Source: Reticulitermes speratus
Taxonomy: Eukaryota; Arthropoda; Insecta; Blattodea; Rhinotermitidae
Direction of reading: 5' to 3'
DNA: 64,000 nucleotides
NCBI GenBank assembly: GCA_021186555.1
Contig: JAJKFL010000004.1
Coordinates: 26,812,406 to 26,876,405 of the forward strand
Of this stretch, positions 31,101 through 43,100 are shown piece after piece (the first letter of the stretch is position 1; the number at the start of each line of letters is the position of its first letter). The translations under genes and the position numbers were made by a program. The notes under the pieces were generated by a model. It searched no databases and had not been told where the DNA came from. It saw only the letters and a list, made by a program, of their open reading frames with translations.

Positions 31101-34100
31101 TTGGGTATATACCCCTTGCTAGGCAGGCTCTAAATATACAGCACAGATGAGTCATTAAGTATTTGACTGCTTGTTGCAAGAGAGCGGGCACAATTCAGTC
31201 AGTTCCTGCCGATTTAAGTGTTTGAATGTGCTAATTGCCCATATTATTTTAGACTGATCAATGACCCTTTTAGACAGTTCCCAGTCCTCCCGTGGAGCAG
31301 CAAATGCTCTCAGGTTTGGCTGCCCCTGTCCTTACAAGGTTACTTCTTCTCCAGCAGATCCTGAAAAATGAACTCTGTATAGTTCCCTCAGGGCCTCTTT
31401 TCCAGATTGTGTGTAGCGGCCATCAAGTAGTTTAATAGATTCCACCCTGTTGGCTGACTGACTGACCATGATCCTCATGAGTCTGGCCCTGTCAGGTACA
31501 TCCTCGATCCCCTGACAGTAGTCCTTCCAAGAAGACCGTTTGGCTTTTCTAATCTCTTTGTTGTAACAGATGAGGGCCGTCTTATATGATTCCCAGTCAC
31601 CTGTTCTTTTAGCTTGATTAAAAAGCCATCTTGTTGAATTTTTAAGGCGGCTCAAGTCTTTGTTCCACCAAGGAACCGTCCTTGGCGAGAGAGCCACCCT
31701 GGCTGGACAGTTTTGTTGGTAGGATGAGAGGATGGCTTGTTGCAACATGTCAACAGCCAGCTCTGCATCCTGCACCTAGTGTATAACTCTTGGTACAACC
31801 CCTAGATTTAAATTTAGGTCTTCCCGATAGGATTCGCAATTGGTTCTCTTGGGGTTGCGATATGTGAGCCTGGTAACTTCCAGGTCACCCACTTGAAACA
31901 CTATGTATCTGTGGTCTGACGAAGAGATTTCATCAGATACATGCCAATCAGTTACTAGGTCCCCTATCTTGTCAGTCCCTAGTGTCAAATCTATAACCTC
32001 CTTCCTATTACTATTTACAAACGTAGGCACGTTACCTTTATTAAGAATACTGAGATTTGTACTAACTGAATATTCTGTTAAGCATTCTCCTCGTGGATTG
32101 ATGTCTGTGCTTCGCCCTATAATGTGGTGTGCATTGGCATCACATCCAACAATGAGCTGCAATTTATTCCTACTGCAGTAGTCAACAACTTCCCTTAACC
32201 CCTTTGATTAGGGTGGTTCATCTGAATCATAGGGGAGGTATGCCGAGGTAACAATAAGTTCCTTCTTGCTCCCTCATCTAATGTAAGTTACCCTCACCGC
32301 TGTCATGTAACCTAGAACAGAGCTCTGACAGTGGAAAGGTATGAACTGTGTTCCTGACAAAAATGCAGGATGTAGGAGCAATACCAAGTCCAGCAAAAAA
32401 CAGTGTTCCCCTTATGTTGCATAACTCCCTTATTCGGTCCCCATTAACCCAGGGTACCTGAAATAAGTACTATATTTCTCTCCCCTATAGCAAGTTTTCG
32501 GCAAAGGAATGCTGTCGCCGCCTTGCTATGGTGCATATTACTTTGAATAAATTTACATTTCCGTGACATCTTGTGCCCGTTTGTCCTTGACTTTTGTCAG
32601 ATGCTCAATATCCCTAGGTTTGCTGGGAATACCAGCTCCCTGGGGTGGTTCGCCAGACTGGCTGGCCCCCTGTTGAGAACAACTAGGCAGGTCCTTCTGT
32701 ACCACAGTGTCCCTGCTTTTGATAGGTTTTTTATTTTGTGTTTTCTCCATAAGAGTCCCACAAATTTTTTGTGACTTACATATGATCTTCTTGTAAGACT
32801 TGATCATGGTGATTGACATTGTGTGACCATGTGTCAGTTCAGAACAGAAATTCATTGTTTTGTGGCTTTATCTGCCTCTGCTTGGTAAACACTGCTGGTT
32901 GTGTGTATCATCATCAAGGCCACACTTGAACTGTTTGGCGCCAAATGGCGACTAGTCATCAGCCAATAACATGCAAGGTAATGGGTAGGCCATTTAAATC
33001 CCAGTCTCTAGCAGAGTACACTGGTCACTTCATTCAGGTGCCCAGGGGTTAAAAGACAACAATTGGGACACAAAAGACAGTGGGCGGAATTGAGTGTGAA
33101 CCCATCACATTATCATCAACCTTGTTGTTTCTTAACTTGAAAGCTGAGTCAGAATGGCCCATCTGGTGTTATCATGCCTTAATGCTGCTTCACTCCTGTA
33201 GTAGTAATGTTTTGTCTGTAACATGGTAGCACCTTCTTCTCTTCTTTTGTGTGTATTTAATCCTCTCTAACCATAAGTGATAAATACATATGTATGTGGT
33301 CTCCTTACAGAGTATAAACATTTTGTAAGCACACAGTCAATATTTAATTCAGGTATGATGAAAAATACAGAATTTGTGACCATTTAAGAAGCTGGTGATT
33401 TTCTAGCTATGATTTGCCAAATTTAAAAACCCAGCAGAAAATGATCTGGCATCAAGCTGTGGCCTGGGTTTAACCTTTTGAAGACAGATGGATTTTAAAT
33501 ATAATGCACCTAAACTTTATCCTGCATGTGCTATATGTATGATGCATTTACAAAAACACCTCTAGAAATTCATTTTATATATTTAGGCTACAAGGATGTT
33601 TACTACATTTTTAAGACATGCTGCACAATGTTTTATTTTTTACAAACTGCAGTTTATTTCATAATTCTGCCTTTTTCTTTTAAAAGAATATTTACATTCT
33701 ACACAACTCAAGTACTAAAATTTAAATAGCCACCCTGTATGATGAAGGTTAAATGCAATCACGACTGTAAAGTGTGAGGCTGGCAGCATGTGAATAATTA
33801 AAGGTCTGTTCAGTACATCGAGGCCAGCATCAAAGGGTTCAGTGCTCCCACAGTGGTAATGAACACCAACAATTTGAACAGAGATAATGGATTCATGCTA
33901 GCTAAGCATGGTATATACCCACCAACATGCTCCAGAAAGCCATGTCAAGTTTCCCGGCAGGCAGAGTTAAGCAACAATCAGACAGCATATTTGGATAGGT
34001 CCAAAACCAAGGTATGCAATGTGTGGAGAGGACAAGAGTTGGAGGGGCTGCCGTGCTTCAGATAAGGGAACGTATCTGCTGCAGAACGATTGATAATATA

Positions 34101-37100
34101 GGCAACACAGCAAAACAAATCGTTAAGAGAATATCTAATAAGCACAGGGTATATCGATCCATCTGTCATCTCAGCCTTTTCTTCTGTCATCAAAGTAGCT
34201 GACACTGGGATCCAGAGGAGAGGATTGAGGCTACATTAGGGCATTGTAACACCAACTAGATTATTCTAACTTGACTTTCCAGATTAAGCAGCATTGAAGT
34301 GCATGGTGCTGAGGTGGGTTTACATTCAAGTTTGCCTGCCAGCTTACATATATCAGTGGTTTTCCTTGAAGGTGAGACTTGATGTATACTGTAATTACTA
34401 AAATGCTAGACAAGATTTCTTCCTTAAATTTGGTGCTTAAATGTGTGAGGTCATCTTAAATGTGTGTATGAATTGCCAACCAGACCATGCAGAGCGAAAC
34501 CAAGGCCTGCGTCGTCACATGTAGACAAAAGAGAGAACAGAGCATGACTAAAGTTAACTGACACAATCTTCTTTTTGTGGACTTAGTCCATCATCTAATT
34601 TCTTAAAGAAACACGACTTCAGAAGCCTGGCTCTGCTTCCATCTTCAGGTAGCAAAGCACCTAAGCTGGTGGACTTCTTCGATCGAGCTATTCTCAGTCT
34701 CTGGGCACCATAAAAACAATAAATTTGTTAAGATGTGCACCTGAGAACAGATCTAGTCCAAGGGTAGTAACAAGAAAATGGCTGTTGAAATATTAAAAGT
34801 TAACTACAAGACTCAAAAATAAAACCTAGGCCAATCCACAAATTTAAAACCGTAAAAGGAGCCATGAACTCAGCCTGATCAGACCAGACACAACACAGAA
34901 ATCCAGAACGCAATACGAGTATTTAAAATTTGTAACACCACCAACACTATCTATGGAGACAATTGTGAATCTTCTTCATGGGTTCAAGTAAGTTTATAAA
35001 CCAAGAACTATAAATATATTATTTAGTCGGCGTGGATCATAACGGTATGGCAGTGCATCTCACCAGAAGTGATTGTGAAGGGTTTTAAAAAGTGCTGTAT
35101 GTCCACTGCAATAGATGAGAGTGATGGTGATATGTTGTGGAATGGCATTGAAGGGGATGGGAATGTTAGGAGTGAGTGTGAGGAAGATGAAGGCGCTTAC
35201 TGTGAAGATGGAGACAGTGACACTGATTGGTAAAGGTAGATAGAGTCTGACATGCTTTGTGTATTAAGTGTATGAAGTTAGTAGTAAAATATTTTTTCGT
35301 AGCAGGCATTTTATTTTTGCAGGGTCATCTTAGATTTGGATAAATACATTTTCCCTTGGCAGATGTGTTTTATGTGGGGGTCGTCTTAGCTTAGAGTCAT
35401 CTTGCGTTACGGTATATACGGTATATTTGACCAACATTATTTAACCATCGGATCTATCCCTGATCTTTGAGGCAGAGAAAGTCCTTGAAACCCTCAGACT
35501 TTACTCAAAATTTATCATGCTTTTGTTGTTTTACAAGTCATCCACTATATTCATGACCTTGCATTGAACACCCCTACAAACCATGACAATTTATGGAGGT
35601 TACTTGCACCACATTCATATGTTACATACACTCTGTTGTTTCAAGGTACTCTGTGTAAATGAAATGTGAAGTTAATGGATGACAATTGCTAATTACATTT
35701 GAATATATGAAAGCCTGGGTACTGGGTGATACTTCAGAGAATGGTAAACTGTGTAGTAGTATGGACTGTAGGAAAAAGATGCCAAGTGTTTTAAATTACT
35801 TCTTGATTGCCTAGATGCTGTGATATACTAGTTTTAGAAGTTCTGTAATGGTCACTGGTGTTATTTTTCCTCTAGCAGGGGATAACATTTTTTGTTCATT
35901 TTGGGACCTAGAAATAAGATTAGAAGAAAAGCAGTGTGTTACGAAATGTAAATATATCTTTTTTATGTACCAGTATTTTTCTGTGCTTAGGTATCTGCTG
36001 CCCAACAACGTACTCCTCACTTAAGTAAAGTATATTTATACATAATACATCAGTAGGCAATACAGAGCTAACAGATAGGAATATTTTAAGATGAGAAAAT
36101 ATGAGATCTGCTTGCATTCCTACAGGCTTCGTAACAGAATTATGAGCACAATATAGCAAGAAGGGTGGTAGTTGTATGTTCACTGTCAGTGCATTATGGT
36201 CACTGAATTTATTCATTAAGTCCCATTTCTGATTTATAAACTTCTTATATCACTTATTTTGATCATTTTTCATATGAAGAATGTGTTAGCCTTCACCAAA
36301 ATTTTTCTGAAATATTGTGGAAGCTAGTCTGTTGTTTACGGATTTAAAAGATACTTTTTGTAATTTCTTATTTTAATATTTTCAGCCTTGAAGAACAGGA
36401 GAACTTTTTCTCCAATTTCAAGTGAAAGACAGTGAAATACTTTGAAGAAGAATCAAGTAAGAATGTGAAAAAGTGAAATTTAGAAAATGTAAGGTTTATG
36501 TCCCTCCATTAAATCTTCATACAAGACCGCTCAATATTTGCTACCTTTGAGTATCATAGTTGTTTAGCAGCAAGCGTTGCAATCAAGAGGTTAGCAATAT
36601 TGCCTCATGATCAGAAGATCCTTGGTTCATATCTCGAATGGAGACTTGCTCTCCTGACTTAGTTATTTTGTGGTTTTTCTCAGTCCATTTTGGCAAATGC
36701 TGGGATAGTATTTGAAATCAAGCAATGACCACTACCTTCCATTTCCTTTCCTACTCTGTAATCATCCATCATTAAACACTGTATAATGTGAGCAAGTGAA
36801 AACATTTTTAAATAATCCTTGAACAAATAAATGAATAGAACAGGCAAATGCATCCTTTGGGATAGCACTGAAAGGTGTGTTTAATTTACGCATGATATGT
36901 ATCATCTGTTTAGGTGCATGTAAATTGAGCAGACATCTGATAGATGGCAGGTCAGTAGCAAGAGGTGGACCATGCTTTCAGTGGCTCATACTGATAGGTA
37001 TTGTTAACACTATCTGTCTTCTCCAATTTATTTTGGTTTTATGCAGGTATTATATAGGGCATAACGTGTGTATTTTATGTGTCTCTGTAACTTTCAAATT

Positions 37101-40100
37101 AGTCACTTTTCTTGCAGATGAGGTACACAGAGCAATATATTCAGGACCTGAAGTAATATGGGCCATATAGCAAAGTAAAGTGTCAAAGCATTAGGGATAT
37201 GGAAAAGTTATTATATGCCTGAAGTAAAACATCTCTTAAAACGTATAAATCTTACAAATGGCGCTGCTCAGTCTCTTGCTTTGTTTTGTAAAAGCATGTC
37301 ACAGAAACTTTAAGATGAACACACAATTTCACACATACTGTGGGCAACGTACTGAGTTGCTGACATTAAATCAAGTGGTACACATAATTACTACTGCTGT
37401 CTAAAGGGCTCTAAATCACTTTAATAGTGTGAGGTGAAGAGTGCATATTATAGAACTCCAGTTCTTAGTTACAATGTCTTTTATAATTAGAAACATCCCC
37501 TGTAGTACCTTGTTCATAAACACCTGAAATTCCTTGCAGCCACAAAACTGCAGTCAAAATAATTGTTTTATATATATGGTTTCTTCAAAATGGGTTTGTC
37601 TGCATACCCAGTTACTGTCCCAGCTTTGCACATGGTTAGATAAAGTTTTATTTTCTTTGTTACTGTGTTTGGAACATGAACACTGCATTCTGTTTTACTT
37701 ACATATTATAAAGCAAATTGTGTTATTCAGGAGGTGCCTGTATATCCAGACCTTCCATGTGAAGTGAAGGTGGAGGGAGGAGATGATGAAAGAACTGAAG
37801 GACTAGATGAAAGTCAAGCTGAAGAAAACTCTGAATTCCTGCCCCCTCTTCCAATTAATAAGGGGTTTCCATGCGAAGTTTGTCACAGGTCATTTTCAAG
37901 CAAGTCTTACCTACGAGACCACCAAGCTGTACATTCGGGAGAGCGAAGTTTTTCGTGTTTGGTAAGTTTAGCTTAGAGAAAGTTAAGCATGACATGCATT
38001 ATGCAGTGATGTGGAATATGATGGAGCAGAATTTTCTTTGTGCCATCATGAATGTGTGTATCTTGTTATTCCGACTGCAAGGAAAGCTGATGTAAATTGT
38101 AAAAGGTAAAGCAATCGCATTACAGGCCTGGACAGACCCTTTGGATTCCAGGAGATTGAGGCTCCCAGATTTCTAGAAAATTGGCACATGAAGGTGGTAA
38201 GGTTGTCAGCCCTACGCACTGGCCGCCTTTACCCCCAGGAAATATTCCTGGTACTCATTTCTGTTAGAGGCTGAGTCAACCCCAGGGCCATAGTGCGACC
38301 AAAATGATTATGTCAATGAAAGGATGTGAATTGTAGAATGGTAAATGTGAAGTGCTGGAATGTGGAGGGAAAACTTCAAAATACTGTATTCAGGATATCT
38401 GGTTGCATGTTCATTTTAGCTGATGTCTTGTATGTTCAAATTGAATGCATAACAGGTTCAGTTCATGTGATGCATGTTTCTATATTTGCTACAAAGAACT
38501 GAACTTGTAAGGCAGTTATGAGGAAATTGTTTAATCCATCAGGGTTTAGAGAACTCAATTTAAAGAAAAAGTAAAGTTGTCCCTATACGCACCATAAAAG
38601 GAATATAGGGGGAGTGAAGGTATAGCGCCACACATCCTTAACCTCAACTGTAGATGTAGGTGAGTGGTCGGCCTCACAACCTGTCTGCCTTACCTCCAAG
38701 AAAGAGCCCTCATTACTCATTGAGTAGGAGGCTGGGTGGATCCTATAGCTGGTCTGGATGTTTTGGAGAAGAGATAAATCTCTTGCCCCTCCCAGGATTG
38801 CAACCTTAGATTGTCCAGCCCCATAGACTTAGTCACTATATGAGCAATGCTATCCCCACTACTGTGAACTGACTGTGTAGTGTGAAATTCTTAATGAAAG
38901 AACATAATTATTCAGCTTTAAAGGATTCTGATTGTGGTGTAATAGCCATAACTGATGTTCTGGACATTGTCCATTACCTCAGGCTAAAAAGGCACAACAT
39001 TTCAGAGAATGGAACCGCCCCTGTCTTTAGGTGGAAAGGGGAAAGAGGGAACCTTCTCTGATGGATCATTTAGAACAGGGGCGTCCAACCTTTTTGGGCA
39101 AAGAGTCACAACTATTATTGTATACTGGTTCACAGGCCGCACTTTTAAAAATCACAGTAAGTGGTTGCCCAACTGCCCAAATTATTGTGTAATGTTTATA
39201 GTATATACATTTTTTACAAATGTGGCCATAGGCAGCAAGAGACAACATGGTGGGTTGCTGGTTGGACACCCCTAGTTAAGAAAGAGCTAGTCTCCATCAC
39301 TGGTAACTGGATTTATTGGCCTGAGACGATGGAAAATGTCCCAAATGTCAGTCATGTGCATGATAATAATTATCTTCTGATAATTTATGATACTTTAAGT
39401 GAAATACTTCATATTTGCCAGTTGAAATTTAATTACCTGATGGCTGCAGCAGCACTAAATGTAAATGTCTGTCATCAAAGATTGAAACTTAAAAGACACA
39501 TGTTTTTATTTATTTTTATTTGGGATCATGTTTTCCTAGCATTCAGATGAGTCAAATTCCTCTGTTAGGGCTACCCAGATAAGCAAGTGAATGTGATTTG
39601 CATGGAGCATTGGTCCAGGTTCCTTCCCATCACTGGTTCCAAGCAATAAAATTTTTATTCTCTTACTTTTTAATGTCCCTGCAAATGATTTTACTTCCTT
39701 GTATTTTTCATGACTTATTCCACTTCCTCTTGTCACTTGGACTAAATTTTGGATCCATGAAATGTATTGTAATGAGATGTATGTATACACATTACTCTTG
39801 TGACTGCATATAGAAAATTATACGCATTACCTGATTTATGTAATTGTGGTTGATATTACATTAAAGCTTTTGGAACTTTCCTCCATGGCACCAGGAATGT
39901 GGCAAAGCATTCTACAGTGATCGAAAGTTGGCATTACATGTCAAAACGCACTCTGTGGAGCGACCTTGTCTGTGTTCTGTCTGTGGAAAGGCATTCCGTG
40001 AGAAGAGCGATCTCAAGAAGCATTTCAGACTGCACTCAGATGAATCGCCATTCCTCTGCAATGTTTGCGGTACGTAGAAAGCTTTACATCAGCATTGCGC

Positions 40101-43100
40101 CTGAAGATAAATTTTAAATTTACAGATTTACACATGTAACCCTTGAGTGAGTGGCTGACTGTTGTCATTTATTATAATCCATATCTATGACTCAGTGAGT
40201 TTTAGGATATACAAATATGTGCAATAAATATAATTGTTCTTTGGTTAAGTTTCAAGGTATCTGTGAATATGGGGAATATATTAAAGGAAGTTTTAATTGC
40301 AAGACAAATACAGCACAGTGTTGCAGGTAGATAAACTGCATTGCATTAAATACTAACAGAAGTAATTTTTGTGTGTCTAACATTGCAAACTACAAAATAT
40401 CTATGACAAGGACTTTTCATAAGGTGTTTATTTTCCCAATAAATGGCTGCCTTCACAAAATTGTAATAATGATCAACAGAGAAGTCACAAAACAACACAG
40501 TAAAGAATTTATATAACACCATGACAGTATTCTCAAAAGTTACACTATAGTTGGATTAGTGTTCAATTACTTTACAGAATACGTGTGAAAAGAATATGTG
40601 GAACAGAGAAATGTACACAGTTCCTTTTTCCTACCATGTAAGGGTGGCTATATGAAGGAGGTGATGATGGAGAGGGCACTTTGCATAGATGTAATGAACA
40701 AAATATGGCATCTGGTGTAAGAACTTCTTGCAAATCAGTTTAAAGATCAAGATGGGGACAGCAGCTAATAATAAAATGGATTTTAGCTATGTGATTAAAA
40801 AACGCGTACAGACTTTTGGCTCTGAACACCTTAAAGGAAAAGACTACTTGGGGGACCTAGACATAGGTGGGAGAGTAATATTAAAATGAATCTTGAGGAA
40901 GTGGGTATGAGATTACGGATTGTATTCACTTCGTGTAACATAGGATTCAGTAGTTTGCTGTTAGGAACACAGTAATGACCCTTCAGGTTTCATAAAATGG
41001 GGGAATTTATTGAATAGTCCAGTGACTGAGCTTCTTAACAAGTACTCGGCTGCATGGAGTTTGTCAGATGGTTGTCAATCAGTCGGTTGGAATGAGGATT
41101 AAACTGCTTCAGGATCGGACTTTTCATTAGCGTTGCTGAAATTCTCTGTTCTAGTAATGGTAAGTTAAGAGTAAGGGTCATCATTTGTATGAAATGCACT
41201 CCAAGGGAAAGCTGGATACTGGGCTTTGGTAGAGTATTGATATGCTGGCGAGTGAGAAAAATGTGTAAATTTGTTGACACCCATACATCACATGCAATAA
41301 GTTCCTGAATATTTACATGTTAAAGTAGCCAGTATAACCACTAAATACAAATACAATGACATGCATATATTGCCTTTGACAATGTATATGTTATTGTAGT
41401 TATATTTAATGGATATACTGAGTTTGCCGTATGGAGTGATGCATCTTGAATCTAGAAACACAGTTATTATACCTCATGTGAAAACATCCATATGGAAATA
41501 ATCATTGATTGCCTAGTTTAGATGGGACATTATGTTTCAAAAATAATAAAAATATACAGTGAAACTCTCTTAAGACGTTTTTGAAAACTCTAATAAAATA
41601 TGACTTCTTAAGCAGGAAATGTCTTAAAAGGGTAGGACCGAAAAGTTGTATTTTTTAATTTTTTGTGAAGTTGTTATGTATGTATGCTGAATTTGTATAA
41701 TTTGCAGCTGTCTTAACACATTCTCACTTGTATCTGACCATCTAACCATTTTGTCTGTAACCTTTCATTCACAGTTTTATGTATATCTTTAACTATATTG
41801 TCACTGACTTTTCATTCGCAAGTTCACATTTCATTCCAGGTGGTTGCTTTCCTTGAAATATTTGTCAAGTGTGGGATGTCTTGCTGTTTTTTCAAAAACA
41901 ATTGCCGTATAAATCCTCAGATTCCATTGGCTTTGAACTGCGTGCTCTGGGACATCTGTGTTGCTTCGCATAAAATGCATACTTTTCCCAAGATCATAAG
42001 GGGTGATCAGTAGTTCCAGTCACTTTTACTAACTCTGCAGTGTCTTGAATTTATTTTCTGGAATTGCTGATGTAACTTATCTGCACACACCACAAATTTT
42101 TCACAATCGCGCCACACCGCGACGCTTTTTTATTACCGCCGATAAATTACGTTTAAACAAGTTGTTGCGTACGAGCACCCAAGCATGTGGCGTCAGACTG
42201 CTATCCCCCCAACGGGGTGGCTTCCACCTCCACATGGCTTCCGCGCCACAAGGTAGAACTCCACGCCAGCAAGGTGGAACCCCGGGTGGTGTTGGCTAGC
42301 GCGCTTAAACGTCTTCAAATGTTATTGGCTGCCTGAGTTCCCTCCAAGTGCCCGGCCAGTTGAAGCGGCAAGTCAGCTTTCACATGCCAGATTTGCCAAA
42401 TACAGGCCCATACAGGTCACGGAACAGCTAGGATAGGCTTCCGGCCCCCCAATACAATCTTTCAGTCGTCTTGATGGAAGAGCGACGGAGACCGAGTAGT
42501 GGGGACAGACTGGTAAACTCTGCATCGCAGGAGAAATACAACACTCCCGCGCCATGAGGTTGCGTCATTCTGCTGTGTGAATCTTGCAGAAATGACCTTG
42601 AAGATTAACCTAAATTAACTGACCGTGCTATTTGAACACTGTATTTTGGAAATGGAATGAATGGAAACTCGGGGAACTTGTTTAAGATTTTGATAGACAA
42701 AATGTATTAAACTGGTAAAAAAATTCACTGTTTGTAAAGAAATTGTTTAGTCGTCAACTTTTGTTACTTCTTATGCGGGGACGTATTAAAAGTGCAACGT
42801 GTAATGTTAATCAAATGGGAGAATTTTGGTGCTTTTTATGCTAACGTCTTAAGGCGGGAAAACATCTTAACCGGAGGCATCTTAAGCGAGTTTCACTGTA
42901 TATGACATGCCTTCAGATCTTCATTCTTCTGGGATATTGTGCTCTGTCACTTAGTGTTTGTTGTGCAACATTTCAAGACCAGCTAGTGGCCTTTCTTTAA
43001 GTTTTTGGGTATCCAATGAAAAACTGGACATCTTACCGTTGAAGATGAGGCCACCACACATTTTCAGAACATTGGGCAAGAAACATCAAGTGACAGAGCA

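Larger units (their letters stand above)
29752..32870 (-). mobile_element. non-LTR retrotransposon (jockey/R1-type), 3'-truncated
   Basis: About 3.1 kb in antisense inside intron 3 of the ZAD gene. Read on the minus strand it has the end of ORF1 (32,855-32,553), then ORF2 with an endonuclease ([14 protein letters not shown]), a linker domain, a reverse transcriptase ([25 protein letters not shown]) and the start of the segment before RNase H ([20 protein letters not shown]-like). Stops and shifts interrupt all frames. The copy ends at PDNKGG near 29,760, where RNase H should begin, so the RNase H, 3' UTR and tail are missing. This is unusual, because such elements normally lose the 5' end. 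Confidence 0.85.
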
